Of a stretch of DNA of 64,000 nt, positions 47,875 to 61,900 are shown piece by piece (the stretch's first letter is position 1; every line of letters starts with the position of its first letter). Source of the stretch: Pachydiplax longipennis. Its lineage: Eukaryota > Arthropoda > Insecta > Odonata > Libellulidae. Under the pieces are notes generated by a model that saw nothing but the letters and a program-made list of their open reading frames with translations, was not told where the DNA came from and searched no databases. A program made the position numbers and the translations under genes. The stretch spans positions 26,386,001-26,450,000 of the forward strand of contig JAVFKF010000001.1 of NCBI GenBank assembly GCA_036926295.1. The letters are read 5' to 3'.

Positions 47875-50735
47875 ATGCCTTTTGTTATGTGAAAATATAG
47901 AAATATGTAGTACAAAGGAAAAGATAGATGTAGATAGAGAGATAGAGGAAAGGAGAATTTTCAAGTTAGAATTTATTCGATATTCTTAGAGAAAACCGTA
48001 CTTTAATAAGATATACATGAAAAAATCCAAATTGCTCCAAAATTATAACTCAATGCTTATTAGACTGAATGAGACTCTAAATCGATATGTTTTTTAGAAA
48101 GCTGTTGCTTATTTACAGTTCCTAACATCGATTAAAATTTAATATGTTTAAGAGCAAGGAGATCCCCCAACTTGACTGAGGTATTTCAATTCCTTGTGGA
48201 TAATAGCCAGCGGCGAATAGGAACCAGGTGGTGATCAAGAAGGGATTAACGCCTATCATTTGAGAGACGCTGGATTAGTCAAGTTAAAGCAAGTTAGCGG
48301 AGGAGTTGGAAATCCACGGCGCTTGAGGCAATTCCCTGGATTTCTCAGACCCTGCCTAAAGGTTCAAACTAAATAAACATAATCTATCTGTTGGCTCTAA
48401 TTAAAAGATGTCTCCAATCAGTTCATCATTTCATTACTTGCCAAACTGATTGAGATATACAGATGGGAACTGCAAACTGAGAGTGGAACATGTTTATCTT
48501 TTTAAAGGGAAGAATATAGTATTTTTGGATGAAGAGACTTTAAGACTATAAACTAAGATTTTCAATTTATAATGTATGTCTAATTGGTTCTGGTCTCACA
48601 GGGTATCATACTCCTTTTGCCTCCTCAATCTCTTAAGTTAATTGGAAAAGGAACGCAACAGAGAGGGGAAGTTCTTTTTTATATCTTGCTTGCATTTTAA
48701 TGGATTTTTGAGTGGATTTTTCAATCGAGATATGATTTATTTTTATGGTGCATCTGGATTGGATGTTTATTTTCTCCGATGAAAGATAAAAACACAACTT
48801 TTTGTACTCAGAAATTGTCTTCTAAGACTCCCAAATATCCGCTCATTGAGAGGTCCCTTAAGTTATTTTCAACAGCAATCTACCTGATAAGCCTTATCTT
48901 TATACATATCCATATTAATTAGGTTCATAAACGCATCTTCGTATAAAGATAGATAAATTAACGTTTTATTAGCGGTGTTAGGCCCATGTGGGCCTCTCTT
49001 TCGCCTAGCCTAGAACATCATCATAATATATACAAATATAAATTAAAGCAAAGCATAAGAGTGCCGTGTGGAAAAAATGTCTTGGCAATTTGGAGTTGAC
49101 AGAGAAAAAAATCCACGTTGCTGGAAACCCCACAGAGAAAAGGGGTGAATAAAACCATGGAAATACAGTAAAAACAATGAAAGAGCAACATACGATGCAT
49201 TGCAGTTACACAGAAGAAAAAAAGCAAAGGAAATTCAAATAAGGAGACGTTACACTCAAATATATTAGTATCCTTAATCACGGTAATGAATACATATTTA
49301 TTCGACCCGTTCATATCCTGGTATTGTTTGACCTTCTTGTAGTAAATGTCCCTGTCTAACACTATGGTTTCCAAATACCCAACCTTAAGGGTATATCCTG
49401 AATATTAGAATTAATATCATGATTTATATTTTAAAATTTATTATGAATGTTCAAAGCTATCTATTCTTTCGCCTGATTATTGTACGTTGTAAAAATTCGG
49501 TCTTCCCGCAAGAAACGTAAATTGAAAATTTTCAGAATCTGCTATTTAATACTTCTAACATTTCCAGAGAGTTCTTTTCGAATTGAGTTTTGTGTTTTGT
49601 GCAAAACTGTTTAAAAAATAGCCGTATCTAATGTATCTATGAGTGAGTATAGTCTGATCGTATTTAGTCTACCGTGATTTCTAGTCTTGAATATTAGCAA
49701 TAAGAACATAATCTCAGTATCTTTGTATTTAAGCTAAACCTCCCTCTTTTAGATCCTATTTACATCGCATGAAATCGTTACTGAGTTTCTTTCATCTTCC
49801 ATTGTTTTGTATTTCGTAAAAATTTCCCTCTTGCGAAATTGGACATTTGGAGAAAAAAATTAAAAACAATAAGAATTTCACATATATGGAAATTTGACAG
49901 ATGTTTCAGTACTTCATCAGCAAAATTTAGCGTTCTTACTCCGAAACGGATGCGTAGCGATTCCCCCCAGGGTTCTTTTCTGTGGGATCAGAACATGCTT
50001 CGCTCGAGCTACAGTACAGTAACAGTTCTGGCGCAAATAGCGACCGACATGCTCTGCACAGATGTTCTGCTACATACCCATTCTTTTTCAAAATTAGTCA
50101 AGTCCAGAACTGACTTGAGTTTCCCAGGAATTCGGTAGTGCATCTTCATTTCTACTGCATCGCGTGTCGAATATAATGGTAAGTATTTTAAGGCTCGATT
50201 GGATATTCGCGATTCTATTTGAGTGTGGAACAAGTTGTGTCACAATTCAACTAAATTCGAACTCTGATTTCCACAAGAGAAAAGATACGAATCCCCATCT
50301 TTCTATCTATCGTTTTTTGAAACACTCCTTGAATACACGCTATTTTCTTATTTTAAAGCCTACCTTTTGAATTCAATTAAGTCTTACTTACTTTTAGTTT
50401 TTCCAAAACTCGTTTTCTATCTCGAACAATGAGTTGATCATTAAATAATTCTGTACAGAGCAGTTTTCATTTAGCTTCGTATTTTATTTCCGATTATTAA
50501 TATTAATTCCTTCTCATTGAAATTCGTGAAAATTATATCAAATACCTTTACAAACTCGTATCGTTAAGAAATTTAGACTTGATCTATATGAGATGATCTT
50601 AGTTCGTGAAACGTCATTAGGAAATCTGGTAGTGTTTATATTTAAATCTGTGGTGTAGTCAAATCTTACAATGAAGCAGTTTTGTATTCATGAATACCAC
50701 AAAGTAACACCTGAATCTGTGCCGTCAATTAGTTT
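47875..50735. other. Gene-free stretch
   Basis: No family recognised. The minus-strand frame 49021-49374 (117 codons) is F-, L- and C-rich and has no recognisable motif. Confidence 0.4.
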
Positions 50736-50738
50736 AAA

Positions 50739-50955
50739 TTCTGCACTAATCCTTCTTATGTATACAACCAGTTTTCCATAAAGATTACTTCATATACTAC
50801 CTAACCGTTCATTCCAGATCCAGGACATACACTAGTCCGAATACCAACAATACAGTGAAAAATATCGATATTTATATTCAATCAAAGTCTACACTGATCT
50901 TTGTTATGTATACAACCATTTTCCCATAATGATTACATGTTATACTACTAAACGG
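50739..50955 (+). repeat. Spaced direct repeat with embedded dispersed repeat
   Basis: 50739-50810 and 50887-50955 both read TATGTATACAACCA, TTTTCC(A/C)ATAA, GATTAC and TATACTAC, then ACCGTTC or ACGGTC. Between them 50811-50870 (CATACACTAGTCCGAATACC) matches 55482-55541. Confidence 0.55.
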
Positions 50956-50959
50956 TCTC

Positions 50960-53900
50960 GATGAAACCCTTCCCCTCTTGGACAATAAAGCCTTCAGAGT
51001 CTCCGCGACTTTCTCCCGGGAAGCGATGAGGGCGTCAGAGAAAAAGAATTGTACTGGAGAGTGGGCGACCTTGCAAGGGCACACCTCTAAATGCTCGGTT
51101 AGCCACGCGATCAATTACGAAGACCGTTCCCTCGTGAATTTCCTCTGCGCAGTCACGCTTCTTCCACCGATTCTTACCTCTTTCTCTCTCAATCCCAGTC
51201 TCCAAACCTTCGCCCAGTTTTTCCTCTTGAAAACTCCTCCCGCAAATAAAAAAACAAACTCGATGGAAACCTCAGCGCCGCGTCGCATCTCGTTAGTTAT
51301 ATCCTGTGGACCATAAACGTGGTCTCTGCCACACTCATAGCCTCGGACTTCCGCACCATCTCGCCACTTCATCCCTGCTGCATCCTCCACTCTTTCTCTT
51401 TGCCCTCTATCGCTCCATTTTCGCCGTTTCCTTTACATTCACCGAATCCTCTGCAGTTATAGGCTTTAATATTCCCTCTGTGGCCTCGCATTTTTCTTAC
51501 GTATCCTCTTTCCTACTCCCTTTCCTTTCCCCGAATTCATTCCGACACACATACAGGAATGATGCATGCATATATATACTTCTTTATCTACAATTTATTT
51601 GTTTATTTAATATATTCAGTTGCAATTTAGCGCAGATGCAGTTATACCATTATTTAAAGTGAAATATAAACAATAATTTTTTATTTACATAAAATTTGCC
51701 TAAATGCATGAACTAAAAACAAATAAACTAAAACTAAATCACAGAAATATCTACAAAATATTATTTAAGTAGAAAATTATTCACATGAATACTGATATCT
51801 CGCTTCTATATAAAAACTTACTGAAATGAATGTGATTTTTTCTTACGATTATTATTACCTCGTTCATCTGATATCTAATCGGATGCGATAATAAAAGCCT
51901 CAAGCGCAAAGATTAGAAACTATGAATTATGAGAGTTTAAATTGGATTTTTTCATGAAATGTATACCTTATAAAACTCAATTGCTTCGCTAAAGCAAAAA
52001 TGAACAAAATATTGAATCATAATTACTATTTCCATGAATTATTATGAACCATATAGTGATACTAGTGTTACTCTATAAACATGTCATTGAGATAAAATTA
52101 AATAATTCCAGCGATATGCGATGAAACTTATTCCACTTTAAATTAAATAAAAACACTTTAGTAACTACAGTCTGCGAAATTTGTCAAGTTTTGTGTTTTT
52201 ATTTTATTTAAACATGTCATTTAAACTCAATCTATATAAAATTCATCCTTGAAGCGAAAAATAATTATCTGTGAATGCGTCGAGCTTCTAAAATTTCGAA
52301 AAAAACTTAGCGCCATATTGAGAGTTCATAAACACAGTCTTCTTGAGATGTAGATAGCGCCTATTGTGCTTAATTACTCGTATATATCTTCCCCTGCCAA
52401 TAATCCTACCTTATCCCGATTCTACTTCTATCATCTTCTGTTCATTCACATAAAAATACTGAATCCATTCCTATCCCAATATCTGAGTATATATCTAAAT
52501 TAGAATCTGTAATCATGTCTTCATTTACTGTCCTCATACATTCTTACATCCGCATTCTCATTTTCATGATATCACCTTCCAATCCCAGTTCATCATTACT
52601 AATGTCTTTTCCTTCCTCACCTCCATTCTCTACATTCATCCTCTTTATCTCCTCCGTCATCTCTCACTTCTTCTCTCTCTTTCCCTTATCTTTCACCATC
52701 CCTCTTTTCAGCCCTTCATATAATTGCCCTTCTTTCTTCCCACATTCTCTCCCCATTCCTTTTTCTGGCTCCCTCATCATCGCATCCATTTCTCCTTCTT
52801 TGTGCTTCCCCCTTCTGAAATACTCCGACCGCATCTCTTCCCGCTTTTTCGTTTACTTCTCATTCCGCACAGCTTCCTCACCACTCTGCATCTCCGTCAT
52901 CATCAGGTAGCGTTTTTTTCGAGGGCCGCATTTAAATGCCCATTTCCTTCTTCACTGGCTGCAACCGGCACAAAATGTACGGCTGTCGTAATTCGGCTGC
53001 CCTTTAGTATGTAAATATATCCAGCTCGCGATTGCAGCCATCTTTCTCTCTCTCGCTCCTTGAAACAGAGATCTTTTGAATCATTATCCGCCCAAAAGAC
53101 GGGAATAGTTTACAAAAAATATGAATCCCGGCTCTTACCTCCATCTTTCAGGACGTCCCAAACAGTTTTCGTTGCTGCGCAGTTCTATTACCAGAAATTT
53201 TACCTAAAACGGGATGCATTAGGTGTAATAAAAATAGTGTCATTCAGCAAAGTATGGCGCAATTTATGTTAAAGTTTAATGATGAACAGGAAGCAATGAC
53301 GCACAATTTCACGAGAATAAAACCTTAATTCGATCTGACCGCTGTAGGCGATTTTACGTTAAGTAGAAAATATGCATGTTACATTATATGCATACATCTT
53401 TTTCTATGGGTATATTCATCCCTTGCTTACCCATTCAGAATTTATCTTAAGTATGATAGTATATGTTTATAATTGATGCGAGATAAACCTATTGAAAATC
53501 AACGTAGACTTCCGTTTTTACGTTCAATTTAGTAAATTGAATGAATCTGAATATAAAATCTTAAACAATTTTCGAAACGTTTTCAGGAGTAAATAAACTA
53601 TATTTATAATGATTTTTACGAAATCTCCAATTATGTTTTATGAAATTCTCCCTTCTCCATTAAGACATGTTCATTTCTCCATTTACATGTTCATGTAAAA
53701 CTGACCCACAAAAATCAATATTATTTAGAAAAACACCAGGTGAAATCAGAAAATTATGCTTCTATGATCTCGTAGATTTTTCGTGAGAAAATAACTTCTC
53801 AATTTCTCAGTGGATATGAGGCACAGAAAAATTTAGTCCCATATAATTTAATACGGCTTAAATTAATGGAATGTAATGGAAATTTTCAGCCCAATCTGTA

Positions 53901-55478
53901 GAGTCATTCTACGCTAATTTAAGGTCCACCGAGCTTGAAATTCCATGCTTCCTGGTTTATCAAACTGCAATATGAATTGCGTGAATTGATTTCAAACACT
54001 CCTGGGGAGAAGTGCCACCCTCTTGCTGTGGGTATGAAATCTCTCCTTTCCTCATCCTAAACATTTCCACCTAAACCATACAATTCCATGTAACGTGCAT
54101 CTGCGTTGCGAATGCATGAAAAATCTTTACCATAAGCTCTTCCTTATCATGCAGTATTTCTCAATATTTCTCCATAGTTTTAACGTCTATCAAATCTCTC
54201 ATTTTTGTCCTTTTCTGTCTGGCACTGTGTATCCGTCTTTACTTCCTCTAATCGCTGTCCCTTTTCTTTTTTATAATTCCTTTTATCTCTCCGTAAATCT
54301 AAAACGCTATGCAATTCTTAATCGTCGTTTTTTGGACAACCAGTTTGACCTACATTACTTTTCTTTCTTTTTTTATCGCGTTGCGTGCTGCGTTCCCAGT
54401 CTCTGTTCTCACGTAAATTATGCAAGGAAAAAATCGCCACTTTTCCCCAATGCCCTGTACGAGTGGTATGCGCTTTTACTCATAGGAGAATTTGCTGTCC
54501 ATTTGGTAATTACTTAATGCACAGACTCCACCTAAAATCGCCTAGTATTTTCCGCTCTGTTTCTGTACTTCTGCCAACCTTGATGGCTCGTCTCTGATTT
54601 TTTATTCTCTTTCTGATCATTCGGGAGTGGACTGTATTATCTTTCACCATTTTCAATGAAATTTTCATGCACTCTCTTGATTGGATTAGATTTTCCCGGA
54701 GCATGTTTATGCCGTCTTTCCATGTTCTAACAATTTGTTTATTTATTCATAAACAACAATGAAAAATGTATTTATTCGCGCGTAAATTTGAAGGAAGTTA
54801 ACCTGTTTGTAGATGCGTTGAAATTCGTTGGCTATTATTCGTGATAATCATATTAAACTTGTATTTCATAAACTAAATGTATCCCTCGCTCGGAGTAGAT
54901 AAAATTTATTAATTTTCGTAATTTTCTCTGAGTATGTTTCCGTAAAGTATAAGTGAAATCGGTTAATATAAATTCGCGACTGTACCCAATGCTTCTATGT
55001 CGAACGGTTATTTATTTTTAAATAATTGGAATGATTCGTTGGTACTCGTAATACTTATGGTATGTAATATCCGTTGCATGGTTGCAATTGCATTATTTTA
55101 TTTCAACGTAATTATCACTATTCTCGTACGACCCCATCTACCTTAGATAATCGAAATGTGTCTTTTTACATTCAGCTCCAGCTGATTTACTCTTATAAAC
55201 ATACAATTTCCTCACTGAGTTGAGAAAGAAAGGAAAATGGAAAACGTTAATGAATTAGAGGTATTAAAATACTCCTACATAGTATGTATTTCGTCATTCG
55301 ATACACTATAGGAGTAGAGTTTAAATGAATATAGGCGAGAGTCGCTAGAGCAACGGGAAGTACGGGATTACCGACATTTTAGGAATCACCCAATGTGTAT
55401 TTCGATAGCTATGCAGTAATCGTTAGAAGTTCAAAGTAGAATAATATTTTCCATTCTTCTTTGAACCCGGACTTGCTG
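50960..55478. other. Gene-free stretch with GC-richer and pyrimidine-rich parts
   Basis: GC-richer at about 50960-51560 and 52900-53060. Pyrimidine-rich at 52430-52910 and about 53990-54640. Open frames reflect composition bias. Confidence 0.35.
52430..52910 (+). repeat. Polypyrimidine-rich tract
   Basis: Long stretch dominated by C and T (TTCCTCACCTCCATTCTC style). The open frame of 131 codons here is a by-product of low complexity (mostly S, P, F, L) and is not called a gene. Confidence 0.5.
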
Positions 55479-55481
55479 CTC

Positions 55482-55541
55482 ATTCCATACGCGGGACATA
55501 GACTAGTTCGAATACCGAAAATACAATGACACATACCGACA
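55482..55541 (+). repeat. Dispersed repeat matching 50811-50870
   Basis: CATTCCATACGCGGGACATA, GACTAGTTCGAATACCGA and AATACAATGA align with the block inside the duplication at 50739-50955. Confidence 0.5.
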
Positions 55542-55879
55542 GTGCTTTCAAACCTATAAATAAAATGATTTGTTTGATGAATATTCTCTTGTTTTAATGA
55601 AGCATTACATTCATCGTGTAGATTTATCAATGTAAATAATATTAGTAATTATTAACTCAAATAGTATAGATGTACTTTTAAATGGGAACTATCTTAGTCC
55701 TTGTATAATTTGCGATGTGCTATCTAGATAACAATTATAAACTCTAATTTTAGGCGTCCAAGATTTACAAATTGTGGATGTGGATGTATAAAAATGAAGG
55801 AAAAAATTTGTTTTAGTAAAAAATTTAATAAAAAATAGTGAATCAAATCGAAATATGCAAAACTCGAATATAACCGAGT

Positions 55880-56250
55880 CGAACCAAAAGTTGAATTCAA
55901 ATTTAAATAGCGGAATATTGTGTTTTTGATACCCTTTTTTGCTTTGTTACTCAGCTTTCTGTGAAATTTTTATGGAACATCTTTTATAAATATGATTCTA
56001 ACCAAAGTTTATTCACTAATCAAAATGACTATGATTCCAAAATTATATCTAACCAAGAAAATTTCCCTTTTACAAATTTGCAACGCTGTTTTAGCAAATT
56101 ACTACGGCAGAGGGAAAAGGGAATGCAAATTCTAGTTTGGGAAATTTACGAAAAACAAATAGAGAAAGCATAGTATATCGAATCAAATATTTAGACAGAC
56201 TCGAAGTCTGAATGATTCAGTGAAATCGATTCGAAGTGAAAAAACACGAT
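55880..56250 (+). repeat. Dispersed repeat family R3, copy 2
   Basis: Matches 20780-21340 in the same order but has no SINE at the corresponding point (about 56100-56130), so it shows the empty site. The open frame 55961-56173 lies within it and is not taken as a gene. Confidence 0.6.
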
Positions 56251-56254
56251 ACTT

Positions 56255-58600
56255 ATTAGCTCGACAGCACTGCACCAAAAGCAATGCTACTCAAATCATT
56301 TGCTGCAATGGTATACTTCAGTCTAACGTAAGTATTGAAGTAATCGAAATTTTCCAAACTGTAGTGAAATTGTCGTGAGCTTCTCATACGTCATGCATAT
56401 ATATCATTATCAATATCTATTTTTATCTTTCCTCAATAAAATTAAACGGATAACTTATTAACTTAGCTGAGAATAGCTACGTTATTTACGTTCTGTAATT
56501 AATAAGGAAAGAATATTAACGCGACATTTTTTTCATATTGATCTCTCTTTTCCATATGAACCCGAATTAATTTTTGCAAAAAGATGATTTATATATTTAA
56601 TCGTATTTTTATTTCTATTATTATATTGGCCATGTCATTAATAGCAATAAATAGATCTATGCCAAGAGTAATATATGGTGATAATCTTCAAAGTAAATCG
56701 TAGCTGACTTTTTTGCTTTTGCATTTGCTTCATCTCCAATTCTTTCTTGCATAGTTTTACTTGCGCTTAATTTTTACATTTAGCAAATAAATGGGATAGA
56801 GAAACAAATTTTATTACTCGGTGTTAAATATTGTATGAAAGGTAATATAAAGTTTCATCAGAGAATAAAAATTAAAATTTTTAGGAAACCTCATCTACTG
56901 TTTACCTGAATTTCACTGGAGCCATAAATGCTGGCGTCTTTCGTTTATTAAATTTGCCTTTCATTAAAACGGAGAACCCATTAAATTAACTCTTCTTAAA
57001 TAGTTTTTAATTTTCCTACTTTTTAATACATATACATTTAAGTACATACCATTATTAACGTTTATATTTCAAGTTCTTGTGAAAAGTAATTCACCTAGCC
57101 TTCTCCGTAAATTTCCCTAATTAACTATGAGTTTCTTATATTCAACTAACTATCAGCAAGTTTAAAGCTTTAATCTCAAATTCACTGTGAGTTAAATTAA
57201 TTTTTCTCCTATTAATTGTTCACTAAATTGTATTTGAGTACAATTGCAATTTAGTAGAACTATTTTCTACACATTTCATTTTCATTCAAGATTTTAAGAA
57301 GGAATGCCTAATAAGTTAATTATACATACACTTAACAAAGTACGACGTTACTTGGTGAAGCTCATCCATATCAAAACTTAAAAAAATAAATAATTATAAT
57401 CTTGGTCAGCTCCAGAATATCTCTTATAACTTACTCTGTATGGTCGATTTCGTTATTACATCTTCAGTTTACGCGGTAACATCAACTGATTTACAATTAA
57501 CTTTAAAACTATTAACATAGATAATTAAAAAATTCAGTTACTAATACATCAATTTACTGTCTGTAAATTCTGAAAGTCATTTTCAAATATAAAAATAAAC
57601 GTTTTCTCTCTCATTAGTTTTATCTCTTACATTCTTGCGTTCTCTTTGATTAAAATGGCAAAATTAAACCTAAGTAATTCTCCTATATTATTATATTTCC
57701 CCCTTACGTTAAATTTCCGTTAATATCCTTAAATTTGACTTCCTTTAAATTATGGAGGTAGGTGGGGCTGTGTGAAGCAGCTGAGAAAGCGGAGCAAGGG
57801 ATATATTTCAAGTTGGCCTAGTTGCCATTCATAAAAAAACACGAGGTGTTGCGGGTATCAGCAATAAATAGAGGTGACTTATGGAGTCCCACTTGCCAAG
57901 GAGAAGTAAAGCGATCCCGATGATTGATCGCCCTCTTTTGACGACCGAACCGCACTATAAACCCCCACTTTTCCAAACATTGCACTTTTCCGTATAAGTG
58001 CACGAGGAAGGCGCATTATGAGATTTAAATTCCCTTAGCATTAATTGATCATCATCCTCGTTAAAATCCTTTGAGATAAGAAGCCACTACGTCATGGGAA
58101 CTCCCACATCTTCAGCAACTGCGGCCATCATTCTCCATTTTTTGAGATACATATCGAATCTTCGGGGCCAATATCTTCCTCATCTTTGCAAAACTGTTCC
58201 CAGTCATCCGCTGCATGTCCAGTCATTTATATACGTCTATGGTTCCTGGAAACTATTTCTTCTACATCCTTTAAAACGATGTTAGGAGTCGATGGAGCGA
58301 AAGTTATGGGCTCTCTTTCGCCTATCGCGTCGTGAGGAAGAAAAGAAGGAGGGCATAAATCAGCCGGCGGAAGAAGGGAATGAGGAGCCGATAGGAGGCA
58401 AGAAAACGGATATTATCTAGGATTCAATTACGGCCATAAAAAAATATCGAGTTCTCATCCAAGTACTAATCGTATCCATTAATAATACCTTTCGGCAATG
58501 TATGAAGTATGCCCTGATTTTACAAGTAATGGGAAATGGATAGCATTAGCCAAAGAAGCGTTTGCGAAGCGAAGGGAAATGATGAAGAAGGGTCTTGATT
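56255..58600. other. Gene-free stretch
   Basis: AT-rich to about 57750, then more GC-balanced. No feature recognised. Confidence 0.4.
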
Positions 58601-58605
58601 AAGGA

Positions 58606-58985
58606 ATCAGAATAGAATTAGTAAAATCTTTGTTATGATGCGTGTTGCTGTGTGCGTGTGAAACAAAGACCTTAAGAAAAGAGGATATGAAAAGATTAGA
58701 GGCTTTCGAGATGTGGGTGTGGCAAAAAAGTAAGAGGGGTTGGTAGAAAAACAAACATTGAGGTGCTAGAATTGGTTTAGGAAGAGAAGGTTTTAATCGT
58801 AGTAATTGAATATCGACGAAGGAAATAGGTGGGTCAGATATTGAGAGGATTGGTAAAGAAAATGATCGAGGGAAGAAAGAGGAGAAAGACAGAGGGGAAG
58901 ACAAAGACAAAAGGTGTTAAATGGGTTAAAAGATGGGATAAGTTACCAGAAAATGATGTAGAGGACACTTAATGGGGAGTGTGAG
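58606..58985 (+). mobile_element. RTE-like LINE relic, C-terminal part
   Basis: Translation gives VLLCACETKTLRKEDMKRLE and AFEMWVW, then, after frameshifts, IEVLELV, VLIVVIEYRRRK, VGQILRGLVKKMIEGRKR and a basic QRGRQRQK tract. This is the usual LINE order 'YGCETWTL...RLEAFEMWVWRRM...EVL...RRRxWVGHILRG...EGRxxGxRGRGRPR'. Several stops make it a pseudogene. The purine richness of the region comes from this basic tract. Confidence 0.75.
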
Positions 58986-58989
58986 AGCA

Positions 58990-61900
58990 TATGAACCTAC
59001 CTAAACGTATAACTCATATATATATAACTAAATTATATAGTTCTACATTACTAATTACAGGGAAACCTCAATACAGTCACTCTACAACGGTAGATTTCAA
59101 TCTTTAATTTTGTAATAACTGTTATTTTTAATCCATTTTATTTCTCTCAATTCCTATTAGATGGAAATATGATCAATAGAGATTCATTAGAGGGCAAATT
59201 GATAATTGCTTAACGATGTTTTTGCACAAAGTACCATGGGTTCCACTCCGGAGGACACAAAAATACCCTCATAAGGAATGCAAGTAAACAATTTTTTAGA
59301 GTTCGTAGGCTTCGTTTACTTTCCAAAATTAATATAGAAACATTGGAACAAACTGACAAACAGAATTAAATGTGAGAAGATGACGTTTCTTTTTCATTTC
59401 ATGTCTGTAACTTTTACAGTCAAAAAGATTAAATATATAAATTTTAATGAACTGTACATGCATAAATTGTAAAGGACAGGTCGGATTAACCTGCCAGATT
59501 TTCAGTCCCGAGCTGGCTGGTTAAGAAGATTTACACAAGTAGTCTCATTTTGAATTCCCTTAACACAAAACCTCTTGTAATATATGTTTCAGTTCCTTAC
59601 CCCAGGGAAAACCATATTTACAACCAATGCAAGGGACAAAAATTGGCTGTCCATTTATACTTTATTCTACAACCTAAGCTTCTAATTACGTCTGTAATTT
59701 TGTTTATAATTTGTAACTTTAACTCCAGACGCAGTATGAAACACATGGAAAGCCTTTGAAAGCAAAACATTTTGCTTACTCAAGCAAAGTGACCATTATC
59801 AACCTCACAAAAATCTTAAAAATCCTTCGTTACCCTATGAATTATTTTCGTGAGGGAAGAAGAGGATGGAAATTTTCTTCCGTAACGAAGTGGAAATTCG
59901 ATATTTCCCTCACGCGCGGCCATGTTTCTAGGACCATTGATCCCAAATTAAACGTCCCACACTTAAAATTCCCGCAGACAAAGGCAGAGAATGAGAGTGA
60001 AGAAAAATTTCATTTCGGCAAGGAGATTTTTCCTGCCGAGAGAAAGGAACGCCCTATGGTCATACCTAGTACGTTAGCATACTTGTCTCATCCGTGAATC
60101 TATTTACTGAATTTTACGAGATACTGCGTGAAGCACTTCCGGGTGGATAAACGCGTTCCGCTGATAAAATTTTTCTGAATCTCACGAGGAATCGCAGGAG
60201 CACTATGGAATATAAATTATTCTTCAAATTTCTTGAATTTTACTCTACTTCCCCGAAAGCAAATCTCGTTTCGCGAAGAAATATCATGTTCGTGCAACCA
60301 GAATATAAACTGTGCACAGCAGAAGAAGGAAAGATGAGTTCCGTCGTAAAAGAAAGATTAACTTCACCAAATGAGAAATAAGTTATCGAAACGCCAAACT
60401 TTTAGGAATAAGTTATAATTACAATATAAAAATTATAAAATCGATGGTTGAAGCCGTCACTTTGTGAAACTCATAATGAGGATGAAAAAACAGAAGTTGT
60501 AGCAATGCCTGATGAGGACTCCTGGAGTCGAAACTTGTAGAATTTGCAAAAAAAATTCGGTGAAACTTTACAAAGTTATTTTGTATTTTTTAATTATTTT
60601 TTCTGCGAAGAATTATATTATGAAACACTTTTTAGAGGCATTCTGAAATGAAACAAGTTACCTTGCTCGCTCTTTAAGTTTTTTCCTAAAAATCAAAAAC
60701 CCTTTAAGAAGAAATATGATTTCATTCTATAGTTGCGAACAAATTGTGATTGCTAAAATAATTACGGATAATTTCAAAGACAAAATGGGGGAGGAGTAGA
60801 AAACTGTCTGGTAGGGTGATGTACGGCGGGTACTACCTGTGCCCTGGGACCGCCACGGCAGCCATGTAACCTTATCGGGAACCCTGAAAAATCATTTATG
60901 ATTTATAATGTATTTACTAGAGTATAAATGATAATAGTGCAGGCAAATTTTTATGACGGCCATTAATTATTGTATTAATATACTACAATTTATATTGTCA
61001 CGTATTCCTTCATTATTGCAATCTATTGAGCACTATTAATTATTTCTTCTTAATTACTAAATATTTTAGGAATTTTAATTTATATATATATTTAAATTAA
61101 TTCTCTGTAATTATTCTCATCCTAATGGTAACTTTTTAAAATTTCTTATTATTATTTAAATATGAATTGTGTATGAAAAGCTGCTACCGTCTATTTACGA
61201 AGATAGTAAGTAAATAATTAAATAAGTAATATAAAATACATACGCAAAAAAATGAGGAAAATATGTAAAATAAAATACATATTGTTATAGCTTGAATCAA
61301 GCTTACGGAGTTACTATCCTGCTTAAGTAGCGTTATTTCATCCGTAATTCAAAAATGTATGCAAAACTAGGTTTTGATTAAAGAATGAAAATATAGACCA
61401 CAAAACGTTAAAACTAATAAATGAAATTCCCCTATAGTTTTTATTCTTGAGCATAGAGTAAACATCTTCCTCCAGCTCCAAGAAATACGACGAAATAAAC
61501 TTAAAAGAATAATTACCTCAAGTTCTACGGACACAGCAATAAAATTACATCCGCATATTCCTCATTAAGTCTTTCGAATTGATAAGTTAATTAACACGAA
61601 CAGTTACATCAAAACTCTTCCAAAGATATGAGTTGAACAAAACTTTACTTAGAATTCTTCGGTTTCGTAATTACAAAAATGTAACGACGAGATCTAAAGG
61701 TAACCGTGAATACGACGTAGAAAAGTTCGCTTATTTTGGCATCTTCTTCGGCTATGAAAATAAATTCTCTTTCATAAGGTGTTTAATTAGTTCCTCGCAC
61801 GCGACTCTATCTCCTTCATATCTCTTCTGCTCCCGTATTTCCCCAACGAAATTTCATTTCCTTCCCTCGTATCTTCCAGAATCTCACAAACTCTATCTTT

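Noticed and set aside
52515..52910. 131-codon plus-strand open frame
   Set aside because: Lies in a polypyrimidine tract. The S/P/F/L-rich translation is a composition effect.
54095..54517. 140-codon plus-strand frame
   Set aside because: Pyrimidine-rich. The reverse strand was checked for LINE motifs and none could be read.
58599..58910. 103-codon minus-strand frame rich in S, F and P
   Set aside because: It is the antisense shadow of the RTE-like LINE relic on the plus strand.
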